Shown here: piece after piece, positions 24,819-34,319 of the stretch
How positions within the stretch are numbered: position 1 is the first letter of the stretch
How the letters are laid out: every line of letters starts with the position of its first letter
Assembly (NCBI GenBank): GCA_900318265.1
Contig: ONKA01000004.1
Location: 93,355-157,354, forward strand
Direction of reading: 5' to 3'
Length of the DNA stretch: 64,000 nt
DNA from: an uncultured Bacteroidales bacterium
GTDB taxonomy: Bacteria > Bacteroidota > Bacteroidia > Bacteroidales > F082
Made by a program: the position numbers and the translations under genes
The notes under the pieces: model-generated
Databases searched by the model: none
What the model was told of the DNA's origin: nothing
Seen by the model: only the letters and a program-made list of their open reading frames with translations

Positions 24819-25379
24819 TTATTTATTTGATTCCCAGTTATTTTCATCAATTTTGTCTAAAAAGCCAAAAAATCTTGCCAAAACAAAGAAGTAATCCGAC
24901 AAGCGATTCAGGTACTTCAAATCGAGCGCATCGATGGGATGCTGCGACGCCAAACGCCAACCCTGACGCTCGGCACGACGGCACACCGTGCGGCACACAT
25001 GGGCATGACTCGCCTTGATATTGCCACCAGGGATGACAAAGCTCCTCAATTCGGGCAACTGCTCGTTCATCACGTCGATTTCGTGCTCCAAATAGGCCAC
25101 ATCATCAGGAGCCAACACAGGGATCATCTTCTTGACCTCGGAGTTTTCGTCCAAGGCGAAATGCGACTCAATGGTGAACAACTTGTTCTGTACAGTGTCC
25201 AAGACGGTCTTCATCTCAGCTGTAACGCCTTCCTGGTCGTAAAGCACCCCGATGAAAGCACTCAGCTCATCGACCGTGCCGTATGCTTCCACCCTGTCGT
25301 CAAATTTTGCGACGCGCAATCCTCCAATCAACGAGGTCTTGCCTTCGTCACCAGTTTTAGTGTAGGTAATATTCTTCAT
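24819..25379 (-). CDS. PduO-type ATP:cob(I)alamin adenosyltransferase
   Basis: This 186-residue enzyme transfers the adenosyl group from ATP to cob(I)alamin, making coenzyme B12. The family marks are TKTGDEGKTSLIGG at the N-terminus (ATP site), YGTVDELSAFIG, and the C-terminal VCRRAERQ with LKYLNRLSDYFFVLAR. The trimeric five-helix fold is implied. It lies in a minus-strand run between the DUF2795-type gene and an inverted repeat, so it is probably monocistronic. Confidence 0.92.
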   Translation of the reverse strand: MKNITYTKTGDEGKTSLIGGLRVAKFDDRVEAYGTVDELSAFIGVLYDQEGVTAEMKTVLDTVQNKLFTIESHFALDENSEVKKMIPVLAPDDVAYLEHEIDVMNEQLPELRSFVIPGGNIKASHAHVCRTVCRRAERQGWRLASQHPIDALDLKYLNRLSDYFFVLARFFGFLDKIDENNWESNK

Positions 25380-25396
25380 ATTTGTCGTTTTCTGTC

Positions 25397-25468
25397 GGGC
25401 CTTTCGACAGGCTCAAGGACCCTTAACTTCACTATTAAAACAAGGTCCCTGAGCTCGTCGAAGGGCCG
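25397..25468. repeat. Short interspersed repeat, family A (inverted pair)
   Basis: GGGCCTTTCGACAGGCTCAA at the left and GAGCTCGTCGAAGGGCC at the right form an imperfect stem of about 20 bp around a 25-base AT-rich loop. It lies between two minus-strand genes. Confidence 0.8.
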
Positions 25469-25476
25469 TTTTATCA

Positions 25477-26145
25477 TTAATATTTCAATACAAAATCCTG
25501 TTTTTCAATGCCTTCACGGAAGAAAACAATGCCAACTGAATACAAGTCCATGCTCAAGGTGACGTCTTCGTCGGCGATAATGGCTTCCCAAGCTTCCTCA
25601 GTGCGACCCGAATGATGGATTCCCTCAAAAATGAGCACCGTCTCCTCGTTGGCTTGAGCGTATGCTTCCTCAAGTTTGTTCCATGTGTCCTCGCCAAAGT
25701 CATTTAACCCAAAAAACACATAATCGAGACTCAGCCGCTCCAATTGTTCCTGCTCAGGTTTGTCACGACGCAACAGGTTGACGTTGACCACACCCATTGA
25801 GTACATGGTTTCAAGGAAATCGGCCGAGTGGTCGAGATAGACCTTGGTTTGCAAGTTACCCAAAGCCAGTGCCGTAGTATTGAGTGCCGAGAGTGTGCCA
25901 AACGACACCACAGCCTCGGGCTCAAGATAGTTAACCAAACGATAGAGCAATCGCGCTTCTTTCCGTCGCGAACGAGTGGCATATCTCTTTCCGTCCAACA
26001 AGCGACTGATTCTCAGCATGGTGTCATAATCAATATTGGGGCCTTTGTCGTACAAGACTTTGGTCATAAAGTCGTACACAAAGGGCGAATGCACCTTATA
26101 TTTGCTCTTGCGTCGGAACAAGTATTTAAGATAACTCGTCAACAT
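25477..26145 (-). CDS. SAM-dependent methyltransferase-like protein
   Basis: This 222-residue protein is similar to a Bacteroidota family annotated as class I methyltransferase, recognisable by the HSPFVYDFMTKVLYD start. The Rossmann-like strand VVSFGTLSALNTTALAL stands where SAM motif I would be (usual G-x-G pattern weak). Beta-strand segments LDYVFFGL and TVLIFEGIHHS fit the fold. The substrate is unknown. The upstream neighbour on the same strand is only three bases away, so these are co-transcribed. Confidence 0.65.
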   Translation of the reverse strand: MLTSYLKYLFRRKSKYKVHSPFVYDFMTKVLYDKGPNIDYDTMLRISRLLDGKRYATRSRRKEARLLYRLVNYLEPEAVVSFGTLSALNTTALALGNLQTKVYLDHSADFLETMYSMGVVNVNLLRRDKPEQEQLERLSLDYVFFGLNDFGEDTWNKLEEAYAQANEETVLIFEGIHHSGRTEEAWEAIIADEDVTLSMDLYSVGIVFFREGIEKQDFVLKY

Positions 26146-26148
26146 AAC

Positions 26149-27705
26149 TCAATCGTATTGGACTTTTTGAAGATAAAACACCGAGCGCTTGGCTTGGGGC
26201 TGGGTGCTGTTCTGGATAATCTGCGAACCATAGATGAGAAAACGGTTACCGTACCATTTCGTCATTTGCGCGAAATACTCATCCTCCACATAGTCGCCGC
26301 CATGAGTTGGAGCCAACTTTTCGCTCTGTTGGTTCATCAAGACTTGGGCGTCTTTGTCGAAAGCAGTATATCTCAAGTTGTTATGGTATGGCGAGGCCAC
26401 CACCAACTCGTCGTAGCAAACACCCTCAGAGGCATGGGGAAAGAGCTCGTAGGTAAGCTCGTTGTCAAACTTCACTGACTGCTGCCACTTCAGGTGTCCC
26501 TCATGGTCGAAGGCCAACAGCACCTCACTGAAGAAGTCGTAGCCATCGAAAATGGTATAGGTGTATGGATAGCCACCATAATAGCCGTAATATCCATAGC
26601 TCATGCGAGTCTCGGTGTGGTAATACGGCATGAAGGCCTCAACTGCAAACACGGTCAGGTCACCGAAATCGGTCAGTCGTGGCGTCAGGAACTGGAATGC
26701 GATCTCGGCTTTTGTGGCTTTTTGGTTTTTGCTGAGTTTCAGCTTCTCTTCACGCAAGCGCACTCGGTCGGAGGAGGTCAAGGCGTGTTCGATCTCGGGC
26801 ATGTCCTTGAAGAGGTACACATGGCTATCGGGCGTTCCCCCTACAAAACGCATCCACACCACGCCAACGCTCTCCTTATCGAAGTTCTCGGTCACACCCT
26901 CAAGGTTAACCTTACGGCCAGTCTCACGCTCCAAAGTGCCTATGACTACAAGGTTTCGGCTCTCGTCAAAACGAAACACCATACGACCCAAGGCCGCATT
27001 AGTGATATTGTCGTAGCGATAGCTCCCTTGAAGATTTCCCGTGGGCGAATACACCTTAAACGAAGTGCTGACATAGTGCTTGTTTTCAAACTCTTTGGCC
27101 GCCACCACAAAACAATGTTCCTTTGGGAAAGCCTCGGTTTGGAACAAAACGAAGCTACCTGAGGAAGGCGTCACGGTGCGGAATGAGTTGTTGCCCAAGT
27201 CATAAAAATACAAGACGCCATTGCCGCTTTTGTTGTTGAGTGTCATCATCATCGTGCCGTCAACCACATCCACCGACAATGGCACCGACTTCTCAGGCCA
27301 CTTGTTCCAAAAGGTCTGGTAACTCTTTTCCTCCCGATTGAAGCTCACGACAAGGAAATCAAGGGTGTCAGCTGCTTTTTTGTTACCGTCGTTGGCAAAG
27401 AGAAAGGCGGCATGATGGCCGTCGCTGTCAGCATCGATGAACTTGAGCTTATCAGGCAAAGGAATCAAGTCGCTGCGGGTCTCGTAGAGGCTGCTGTCGA
27501 GGCAAGCGAAGTTCCACAGGCGGTGCTTCTGCTTGTCGGTCTTGTCGGTCTCATAGACCATGATGCCCTCAGCGTCGCCAAGGGTTTGGAAATGGCAACC
27601 TTGCTCCTTGTTCCAACGGTTCACCTCATAGCGCACAGGTTCCACCTGCTGGGCCGAGACCCAAGTGGTAAGAAACAGAAGTGCTATGAGGAGGAGTTTT
27701 TTCAT
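26149..27705 (-). CDS. Secreted protein of unknown function
   Basis: This 518-residue protein starts MKKLLLIALLFLTTWVSAQ, a good signal peptide. The mature part is beta-rich and repetitive, with many Tyr-rich strands, consistent with a beta-propeller or a similar structure. It lacks a YPNP sorting domain, so it may stay in the periplasm. The start at 27705 was chosen for its signal peptide. Immediately upstream lies a 100-base inverted repeat, which makes a promoter next to the gene unlikely. Confidence 0.75.
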   Translation of the reverse strand: MKKLLLIALLFLTTWVSAQQVEPVRYEVNRWNKEQGCHFQTLGDAEGIMVYETDKTDKQKHRLWNFACLDSSLYETRSDLIPLPDKLKFIDADSDGHHAAFLFANDGNKKAADTLDFLVVSFNREEKSYQTFWNKWPEKSVPLSVDVVDGTMMMTLNNKSGNGVLYFYDLGNNSFRTVTPSSGSFVLFQTEAFPKEHCFVVAAKEFENKHYVSTSFKVYSPTGNLQGSYRYDNITNAALGRMVFRFDESRNLVVIGTLERETGRKVNLEGVTENFDKESVGVVWMRFVGGTPDSHVYLFKDMPEIEHALTSSDRVRLREEKLKLSKNQKATKAEIAFQFLTPRLTDFGDLTVFAVEAFMPYYHTETRMSYGYYGYYGGYPYTYTIFDGYDFFSEVLLAFDHEGHLKWQQSVKFDNELTYELFPHASEGVCYDELVVASPYHNNLRYTAFDKDAQVLMNQQSEKLAPTHGGDYVEDEYFAQMTKWYGNRFLIYGSQIIQNSTQPQAKRSVFYLQKVQYD

Positions 27706-27720
27706 TTTGTTGTCACTACC

Positions 27721-27820
27721 CGTCATTGCGAGGAGGAACGACGAAGCAATCCAGGAGGTAAGCTTGTTGTCTGGATTGACTTCGTCGAATCTGCGATTTG
27801 CTTCGTTCCTCGCAATGACG
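27721..27820. repeat. Interspersed repeat, family B (inverted, about 100 bp)
   Basis: The left arm CGTCATTGCGAGGAGGAACG and the right arm CGTTCCTCGCAATGACG pair with a mismatch, with AT-rich sequence and a second pair of short arms between. Another copy is at 51171-51250. Such elements are non-autonomous and common in Bacteroidota. Confidence 0.8.
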
Positions 27821-27834
27821 CTATCGCGTCTGTA

Positions 27835-29493
27835 TTAGAACTTCACGAACTTCGAAACTGCCGTGCTGCCATTGGCATAGCGGAAGTTGACGAAATAGAC
27901 ACCGCTCTCAAGTTCGCTCACGTTGAGTTGGGCGTTGCCAGCTGCAACATTCACCATGCTCACCTTGCGGCCAGTCATGTCGAAGACACTGACTTGAGCA
28001 TCGCTGTCAAGCACAAACGACACCTGTTCGTTGGCGGGATTGGGATAGAGGCTAACCATCGTTGCCTCGTTCTCATTGACACCGACCATGTCTTGGCCAA
28101 TCACTCTAACATAGTCGATTTCCCATGAAGCGGCGGCCTCATCGTTGCTAGTGTAGATGAAAGCAATGTAGAAGCTATGACTGGCAACGATATCAGCAAC
28201 ATCGAATACGCCAGACTCAACCCATTCATAGTTGCCTGTCGAATAATCGAAAGCATCGGTGATGTCTTCCCATTCAAAATCGCTGGGGTCGCTAATGCCG
28301 TCGTAATCAGTAGAGATGGCCACGCGCAGCGGGTCGCCGTCGAACTTCATGGCTGTGCTGAAATCAACCCAAATCTCGTTAAAGCTTATTCCATTCGGGA
28401 TCTCAGCAAAGCCAATCAGCCAGTCTTCATTTTGATGGGCAGCACCCTCAGCATAGCCGTTCATGTTGGCATAAGTCGTGCCTTGATGTGTGCCTTGATG
28501 CCATTCCTGATCGCCGTATGCATTGTAAGCCGTGAACACGCCGAGACCATCATCGAAGTCTTCATAAAGCAGAACGTAGACTTCTTCTGTCGTGGCAGTT
28601 GCCGTAGGATAGCTACCATCAGTTTTGTAGTCGATGTTGGCGCCGCTGTTGGTATAGGGGAAGATGGCAAAATGATAGGTGGTGTTGGGCTGTAAGCCTT
28701 CGAAAACGATGCCATTGATGCCATAAGGCACATTCTTGGCGAGGTCGCTATCGGGAACAGGAGTGCCGTCGACAGGAACTGTAATGCTACCCGTGGAGGC
28801 CAAAACCAAATACTTGGAAGGCAATTGAGCACCAATGGCATCCTCCCACACGACATAGGCGTCAACACCATCTGCCAGAGCCGTGAATTGGGTCGGATAG
28901 TTGCTCGGCTCAGGATCGGGCGTAGTGCCACCTCCGGCTTTGTAGAAGCTGACACGCGTGTCAATGTTGGAAGCCTCGGCATAGCAGCTGAACAAAGGAG
29001 CATTGTTTTGGGTATTCGGGTTGAAACGCATGTTATTGCGCTCGTTTTCACCTTGTGCGACGACCTCAGCCGTGCCATCGGCATTGAAGGCGATGTCCCA
29101 TTGACCGTTGGCATCAAGCGTGGTCTGCGTCTTCAGGTTGTTGCTACTGCTGCTTGCGGCATACAGATAACCACCTTTGACTTCATCGAAGAGGGTCCAT
29201 GCACCAGCATTGCCGCCGAGGGTGATTTGGAACACGTCAGTTTCGCTTGTGGGATCTGTTCCAGGAGTAACGGTAATGGCATCACCATTTTCGCTCACAA
29301 CCACAGCGTGACGATTGTTTGTCTTCTGGTAACCCATAGCAAGAACGCCCAGGTCGTCGTGATGGGCCACGATAAGATAGTTGGCTCCTGCCTCAAGCCC
29401 TGAGGCGGAAGTGACCTTTGTGTAGGTCGTCTGGGCAAAGCCGCTCACCGAAAGGAGCAGCATAGCCACTAATGAGAATAAAACTTTTTTCAT
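27835..29493 (-). CDS. T9SS cargo protein with choice-of-anchor-type domain
   Basis: This 552-residue protein has a signal peptide (MKKVLFSLVAMLLLSVSGFAQ), an N-terminal beta region, a fibronectin-like linker, a cleaved-adhesin/choice-of-anchor J-like domain (around YEDFDDGLGVFTAYN, ending in YVRVIGQD) and a C-terminal T9SS sorting domain (LYPNPANEQVSFVL, ending KFVKF). It is probably a surface adhesin or carbohydrate- or protein-binding protein. No catalytic site is seen. It is separated from the next gene downstream by the family B repeat. Confidence 0.85.
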   Translation of the reverse strand: MKKVLFSLVAMLLLSVSGFAQTTYTKVTSASGLEAGANYLIVAHHDDLGVLAMGYQKTNNRHAVVVSENGDAITVTPGTDPTSETDVFQITLGGNAGAWTLFDEVKGGYLYAASSSSNNLKTQTTLDANGQWDIAFNADGTAEVVAQGENERNNMRFNPNTQNNAPLFSCYAEASNIDTRVSFYKAGGGTTPDPEPSNYPTQFTALADGVDAYVVWEDAIGAQLPSKYLVLASTGSITVPVDGTPVPDSDLAKNVPYGINGIVFEGLQPNTTYHFAIFPYTNSGANIDYKTDGSYPTATATTEEVYVLLYEDFDDGLGVFTAYNAYGDQEWHQGTHQGTTYANMNGYAEGAAHQNEDWLIGFAEIPNGISFNEIWVDFSTAMKFDGDPLRVAISTDYDGISDPSDFEWEDITDAFDYSTGNYEWVESGVFDVADIVASHSFYIAFIYTSNDEAAASWEIDYVRVIGQDMVGVNENEATMVSLYPNPANEQVSFVLDSDAQVSVFDMTGRKVSMVNVAAGNAQLNVSELESGVYFVNFRYANGSTAVSKFVKF

Positions 29494-29543
29494 TTTCGTT
29501 CGTTTTTATGTTAGACAATTAGTTGAATTTCAAGATTTAGGTC

Positions 29544-29612
29544 GGGCCTTCGACGGGCTCAGGCACCTTCAAGGCCATAAAAGCCAAGGTCCCTGAGCCC
29601 GTCGAAGGGCCG
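29544..29612. repeat. Short interspersed repeat, family A (inverted pair)
   Basis: GGGCCTTCGACGGGCTCAGG and CCTGAGCCCGTCGAAGGGCC form a near-perfect stem around a loop. It lies between the T9SS cargo gene and the NifU-like gene. Confidence 0.82.
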
Positions 29613-29615
29613 GTT

Positions 29616-29873
29616 TTATAAGTCAAGTGTCTCTACCTGCTCCACAGATTTGATCTCGGGGATGACTTTTTTCATCACAGATTCGATGCCGTTTTTGAGG
29701 GTCATTTTGCTATGCGGACAGTTGCCACAAGCACCTGTGAGTTCCACGATGACGGTGTTGTCGTCGGTAAGTTCCACGAAATTGACATCACCCCCATCCT
29801 GTTGGAGGTAGGGACGCACCTGCTCGAGGACATTCTTGACTTTTCTGAGGATGGTTTCCTTATCCATATCCAT
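29616..29873 (-). CDS. NifU-like iron-sulfur cluster scaffold/carrier
   Basis: This 85-residue protein matches the NifU C-terminal domain (Nfu), which holds and transfers Fe-S clusters. The cluster motif is GACGNCPHS, with Cys49 and Cys52. Other marks are VRPYLQQDGGDVNFVEL and the C-terminal IPEIKSVEQV. It is on the same strand as the mrp gene 79 bases upstream, which also handles Fe-S clusters. Confidence 0.93.
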   Translation of the reverse strand: MDMDKETILRKVKNVLEQVRPYLQQDGGDVNFVELTDDNTVIVELTGACGNCPHSKMTLKNGIESVMKKVIPEIKSVEQVETLDL

Positions 29874-29952
29874 ATCTATGTCTGTTTCTTTTTATTGCGC
29901 AGGGACTTACGTCGCATGCTTATTAGCTATCGCCCCTATGGGGCTAAATTCA

Positions 29953-30972
29953 TCATCCTTTTTTGATAATTTCTTGTGCAATCTTGTCGAAAGCCTTGGT
30001 GACCGGTGAGTCGGCATCAAGGGCGAGCGGCGTACCGGCGTCGCCACATTCGGCAATCTTCTCCGTAATCGGGATTTGACCCAGAAGCGGAACACCAAGT
30101 TGCTCGGCAAATTCCTTGCCTGTCTCCTTGCCGAAGATGTAGTATTTCTTATCGGGCATGTCGGAAGGCGTGAAATAGGCCATGTTTTCCACCAAACCAT
30201 AGATCGGTATCTGCAGGGCTTCTTCCTTAAACATCATCGCGGCACGCAGCACATCGGCAAAGGCAACCTTTTGCGGAGTGGTAACGATGAGGGCACCCGA
30301 CACGTTGTATTGTTGAGCCAAGGTCAGCTGAATGTCGCCCGTCCCAGGAGGCATGTCGACGACCATCCAATCCAATTCACCCCAAAGGGTGTCGTTCATC
30401 AGCTGGTTCAAGGCACTGTTGGCCATGGGACCACGCCAGATGAGTGGACGGTCGGCATCAACAAAACTTCCAATACTCATCAACTTGATGCTGTATCGCT
30501 CGATGGGTACCATCACGGTCTTGCCATCTTTCTCGAAGGCGGCGGGCTGCTCATCGCCAAGGCCGAACATCATCGGGACAGAAGGGCCATAGATATCGGC
30601 ATCAATCAAACCCACGCGTTGGTTGGCGCGTGCCAAGGCAATGGCGAGATTAGCCGCCACCGTCGACTTGCCGACACCACCCTTACCTGAAGCCACAGCG
30701 ATGATATGCTTCACCTTCGAAAGGGCCGTCTTCTCCTCCACCACCTTGATTTCAATCTCGACATCGCCAAACACCTCAGTCAACGTGCGCTTTGCACCAT
30801 TCACCAAGATTTCGTTTTTCGGGTCGTTGGCATGTTCCATGACAAGGTCGAAACGGATGGAATTGTCTCTAACCATCAGGTTTTCAACCATATTCAATGC
30901 GATGATATTATCCCCCTTGGGGAAGTAGATGACGTCTTTCAGGACTTCTATAACGTTTTCTTTATTTAGCAT
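29953..30972 (-). CDS. mrp: Mrp/ApbC P-loop ATPase, Fe-S cluster carrier
   Basis: This 339-residue protein has an N-terminal DUF59/MIP18-like part (about 1-90) and the deviant Walker A motif SGKGGVGKST followed by NLAIALA, typical of Mrp/ApbC. The switch segment VDMPPGTGDIQL is intact. The C-terminal region, where many Mrp proteins have CxxC, reads ENMAYFTPSDMPDKKYYIFG and lacks those cysteines, as in other Bacteroidota. It should load Fe-S clusters onto targets. A promoter lies 22 bases upstream of the ATG. Confidence 0.92.
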   Translation of the reverse strand: MLNKENVIEVLKDVIYFPKGDNIIALNMVENLMVRDNSIRFDLVMEHANDPKNEILVNGAKRTLTEVFGDVEIEIKVVEEKTALSKVKHIIAVASGKGGVGKSTVAANLAIALARANQRVGLIDADIYGPSVPMMFGLGDEQPAAFEKDGKTVMVPIERYSIKLMSIGSFVDADRPLIWRGPMANSALNQLMNDTLWGELDWMVVDMPPGTGDIQLTLAQQYNVSGALIVTTPQKVAFADVLRAAMMFKEEALQIPIYGLVENMAYFTPSDMPDKKYYIFGKETGKEFAEQLGVPLLGQIPITEKIAECGDAGTPLALDADSPVTKAFDKIAQEIIKKG

Positions 30973-30993
30973 GATTTTAAATAATTAACGCTG

Positions 30994-31001
30994 CAAAGTT
31001 A
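30994..31001 (-). promoter_or_regulatory. Promoter -7 box for mrp
   Basis: The minus strand reads TAACTTTG, 22 bases upstream of the mrp start. Confidence 0.55.
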
Positions 31002-31045
31002 ATAAATAGTTTAGAGTTTAAGGGGGTGGAGTGAGAGTTTTTTTG

Positions 31046-33583
31046 TTAGTGGGCAATAGTGATACGCTTTGAGACGATTCCGCTCTCCGTTTTTACGCGC
31101 AGCAGATAGAGGCCTTCGGGCCTATCCAGCAAATCGACCGTCGTTTGATGGCCATTGACTTCTTGTTGCAAAACACACTGTCCCAAAGTATTATATACCG
31201 ACACGGACAACATGTTTTCGCATTCGATAGTCACCGACCCTGAAGTGGGATTGGGATAGATATTGGCCTGAATGGCGTTCTCATCCATGCCAGTGGGCGA
31301 GTAATAGACGTGCAACTCGAAGACATTAGACTGATAATGGCGATTGGCCGGCGCAGAGGTGCAGTCCAAATCGCGGTAATAGGCATAAAGTCGATAATAA
31401 TAGTCACCTTCCTGAATCAAGGAATTGTCGGTATAATTGGTGGCGGAAGAACCCATTAATTTGATCCGATGGTATTCCCCATCCTCACCTTCTTTTCTAA
31501 AGAGATAATAACCAGCAAGGCCATCGTTGGGTTGTGGCGTTTTCCAAAGCAGTTTGATTTTTTGATTGGAAGCGATTTCGAAATCCAAGTCGCGAGGCGG
31601 GTAGCAAGGACCTGCGGTGGCGCATGATTCGTTGGAATATTCACCGCTATCGCCGCCTTCGCAAAGCACGCCAACGCGATAGCAGTGACCGCCCTGCTCG
31701 ACGGTCTCGTCCAGTAAGGTGGTGCCTGATGGCACAAGACGATAGAGCATGTCGTCACGATAGAGTGTGTATCCATAGCCCAGATGTTCTACCGCATCCC
31801 AAGTAAGCAGGATGGCATCGCCTTGGGCAGTGGCAACCAAGTTTTGAGGAACTTCGCAAGTCATCTCGTTGCCGCAGCTGTTGTTGGTTTCGAAGAAAAC
31901 GCCCGCAGCCAAGTCGTCAGATGAGCCTGAATAGGAATACACGGTCTGTCCGTTCGCGTCCTTGATGACAAAAGCCATCTGGCTGACCGTTTCCTCAGGT
32001 GCCGTCCAGCCAAAGCTGATACGTCCCAAAGGCAAAGCAGGCTCGACCTGCATCGCCGACGCGTTGGTGGTGGTCATGCTGGTGATTTCGCGACCCGTGG
32101 GCGAATACACCGTGATGATGCCGCCCTTCCAGCCCTGATTCTCGTTGGAAGTCATGATGACCCGCCAGTCGCAAGAAGGCCCAACCGCGACTTTCATGAT
32201 GTTGGCATGTTTGCCGACGCGACCATTGGCGACGACATACACGGCATAGTGGAACACATCATAACGAGGCACGCCTGCATCTTCAAATTCAAGCGTCGCA
32301 CCTGGCGCAACATCGGTCATAGTTGCAATGACTTCATTGTCGCGTAGCACAACGACCTGTTCGATGGTTTCCAAGGCCGTGCCGTCCAAAGTCGTTGTGG
32401 GGTTGGTCCAAGTGAGCTGCACTTTAAGGTCGGTGTCGGAAATGGGAACCGCCGTGAAATCGACAGGGAGAGAGGGAGTCTGGTTGTAGACTTCGGCGGG
32501 TACGAAATTGAACATGGCGTCGGCAGGGTTGGTGTAAGGCGCATCATCGATGAGGTACCAACCGTCACTGCCACCGCCCCAACCCAAGTTAAAGTGGAAC
32601 ATGTCGTTGTCATCGTAACCGTCGCACACAAAGGCATGGCAGCCGCCATTGTCGCAGCCACCGTAATACATCGGCCAGCCCATGTCGAACTGCTCGCGTA
32701 CCATGGCTTTCCATGTCTCCGTCTCAAAGTCATTGCGCCTCAATTGCACGATGGCATCGCAATAGTTGAAATAGGTATGCATCACACCAGGTATGGGGCC
32801 CGAGGCACCGCCACTGCCATCAGGGCCGTAGCCCATGTCGATGGTGACACCACAGTGGAAGCACAACGTACCCGTGGCCAGTTTCTCAGCCTCTGACGAA
32901 TTGTTGTTAAGCACATTGGGCATGTTGTCCCAGTCGTAAGTGGTATTGCCGAAGTCGGCACAGATTTGACCATAATCACTATGATAGTAACAATGGTCTC
33001 CGATGCCTTGGGCGGGATAGGCCCAAAAGCGCATCAGCTGCGACATGGCTGTGGCGAGGCAGCCCACGATGGCGTGACCGCCCGATCCGGCAGGGTCTTC
33101 GGGGCAACAGTAATTGTATGGATAGGTCTGATTCCACTGGGTCTGGCAAAAATAGCCCGTACCACGACTGTGGCGAGGGATCAGCCGTCCATGCTGAAGC
33201 ACGGAGTTCCATTCCGCTGCCACTTCAGGAGTGGCCACAGCATGACGAAGCCGCAGCATGCACTCAGCAACGCCATCCAAATAATACACCAGCGCTGGCG
33301 GGATGTTGGCAGCATCGAAAGCCGACTGGTCAGAATAGCCGATGACGGGACGATGGGCATCGTCGCCTGCAATGATAACGAAACTGTGTTCTCCGATATT
33401 GAAGACATAGAAAGCCTCGTCGGAACCCGTGTAAACCAACTCGGGCATGGCGCGTTCAGCGATGAATTGCGTCGTGGCAAATTTCTGTGCCGCAACCAAG
33501 GCAACACTACGGTCAATGGGTCTAGCATGTAATGCCAGCGTACTGACTATCAGCAAGCTGACAAACAAAAAGTACTTTTTCAT
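31046..33583 (-). CDS. Secreted C10-family cysteine peptidase with T9SS sorting domain
   Basis: This 845-residue protein resembles streptopain-like C10 peptidases. A signal peptide and a pro-domain (to about 140) precede the catalytic domain with Cys175 in VGCLATAMSQLM and His316 in GGCHAFVCDGYDD, followed by FHFNLGWGGGSDGWYLID. Next come fibronectin type III-like parts and a C-terminal sorting domain (IYPNPTSGSVTIEC, ending RITIAH). It should be secreted via T9SS as an active peptidase. It has its own promoter. Confidence 0.9.
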   Translation of the reverse strand: MKKYFLFVSLLIVSTLALHARPIDRSVALVAAQKFATTQFIAERAMPELVYTGSDEAFYVFNIGEHSFVIIAGDDAHRPVIGYSDQSAFDAANIPPALVYYLDGVAECMLRLRHAVATPEVAAEWNSVLQHGRLIPRHSRGTGYFCQTQWNQTYPYNYCCPEDPAGSGGHAIVGCLATAMSQLMRFWAYPAQGIGDHCYYHSDYGQICADFGNTTYDWDNMPNVLNNNSSEAEKLATGTLCFHCGVTIDMGYGPDGSGGASGPIPGVMHTYFNYCDAIVQLRRNDFETETWKAMVREQFDMGWPMYYGGCDNGGCHAFVCDGYDDNDMFHFNLGWGGGSDGWYLIDDAPYTNPADAMFNFVPAEVYNQTPSLPVDFTAVPISDTDLKVQLTWTNPTTTLDGTALETIEQVVVLRDNEVIATMTDVAPGATLEFEDAGVPRYDVFHYAVYVVANGRVGKHANIMKVAVGPSCDWRVIMTSNENQGWKGGIITVYSPTGREITSMTTTNASAMQVEPALPLGRISFGWTAPEETVSQMAFVIKDANGQTVYSYSGSSDDLAAGVFFETNNSCGNEMTCEVPQNLVATAQGDAILLTWDAVEHLGYGYTLYRDDMLYRLVPSGTTLLDETVEQGGHCYRVGVLCEGGDSGEYSNESCATAGPCYPPRDLDFEIASNQKIKLLWKTPQPNDGLAGYYLFRKEGEDGEYHRIKLMGSSATNYTDNSLIQEGDYYYRLYAYYRDLDCTSAPANRHYQSNVFELHVYYSPTGMDENAIQANIYPNPTSGSVTIECENMLSVSVYNTLGQCVLQQEVNGHQTTVDLLDRPEGLYLLRVKTESGIVSKRITIAH

Positions 33584-33609
33584 TTTAGGACAATTATACT
33601 AACTGCCTG

Positions 33610-33617
33610 CAAATGTA
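33610..33617 (-). promoter_or_regulatory. Promoter -7 box for the C10 peptidase
   Basis: The minus strand reads TACATTTG, 27 bases upstream of the start at 33583. Confidence 0.55.
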
Positions 33618-33620
33618 GTA

Positions 33621-34313
33621 TTAATTTCTTAAAAATTCCGATACCTCTTTATTAAATGCCACAGCATTTTTGTTGGCCACAAAATGGTCGCCTTTGATAA
33701 TGCTCAACCGTGCATTTGGTAAACTCTTGTAAATAAGTCGGGTATGTTTTTCCTTAATCATGTCCTTTGTGCCGGCCACGACCAAAACGGGCATCATAAG
33801 TCGGGCCAAGGCCGCAGGGTCGATGTGTGGCTCGTTGACCATCAAGCCAAGCATTTCGGTATTTTGTTTGGCTTCCTCGGACTTCTTCGAAAACAATCTG
33901 GCGATACGGTAGCCGATTTCAATGGGCCATTGGTAGCGAGCCTTCACGCCCGAGGGGAAAAGATTGGCACCATTTAGGATCAACTTTTCCACCCGCTCGG
34001 GATACTTTAAGGCAAAGGTCAGCGCAATATTGCCTCCATCGGAGAAGCCCAAAAGGATGGCTTGATCGATACCATTCTCATCCATGAAATCATGCAAGTC
34101 CTCGGCAAACTGGACAATGGTGAAAGGCTTCTCCCCTCGCGGTGACTGCCCATGACCACGTGTGTCTAAGGCAATGACGCGATAATCCGCCGAAAAACAA
34201 TCTATCTGATGCTCAAAATAACTACCATCCTCCCCATTGCCATGGAGGAGGATGAGCGGCTTGCCTCGACCTTTTTCAACAAAATGAAGGGAAATGTCGG
34301 TCGGAATGCTCAT
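33621..34313 (-). CDS. Alpha/beta hydrolase
   Basis: This 230-residue protein is a typical small alpha/beta hydrolase. The oxyanion motif is LLHGNGEDGSYF, the nucleophile elbow is GFSDGG (Ser in the elbow), and the C-terminal GDHFV supplies the catalytic His; the acid is probably in VVAGTKDMI. No signal peptide is present. The substrate cannot be told from sequence. It lies six bases downstream of the zinc-ribbon membrane protein gene, so the two share a transcript. Confidence 0.85.
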   Translation of the reverse strand: MSIPTDISLHFVEKGRGKPLILLHGNGEDGSYFEHQIDCFSADYRVIALDTRGHGQSPRGEKPFTIVQFAEDLHDFMDENGIDQAILLGFSDGGNIALTFALKYPERVEKLILNGANLFPSGVKARYQWPIEIGYRIARLFSKKSEEAKQNTEMLGLMVNEPHIDPAALARLMMPVLVVAGTKDMIKEKHTRLIYKSLPNARLSIIKGDHFVANKNAVAFNKEVSEFLRN

Positions 34314-34319
34314 ACTATG

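Noticed and set aside
25397-25468. Inverted repeats suspected as CRISPR
   Set aside because: There is no array of repeats with regular spacers; copies are single and scattered.
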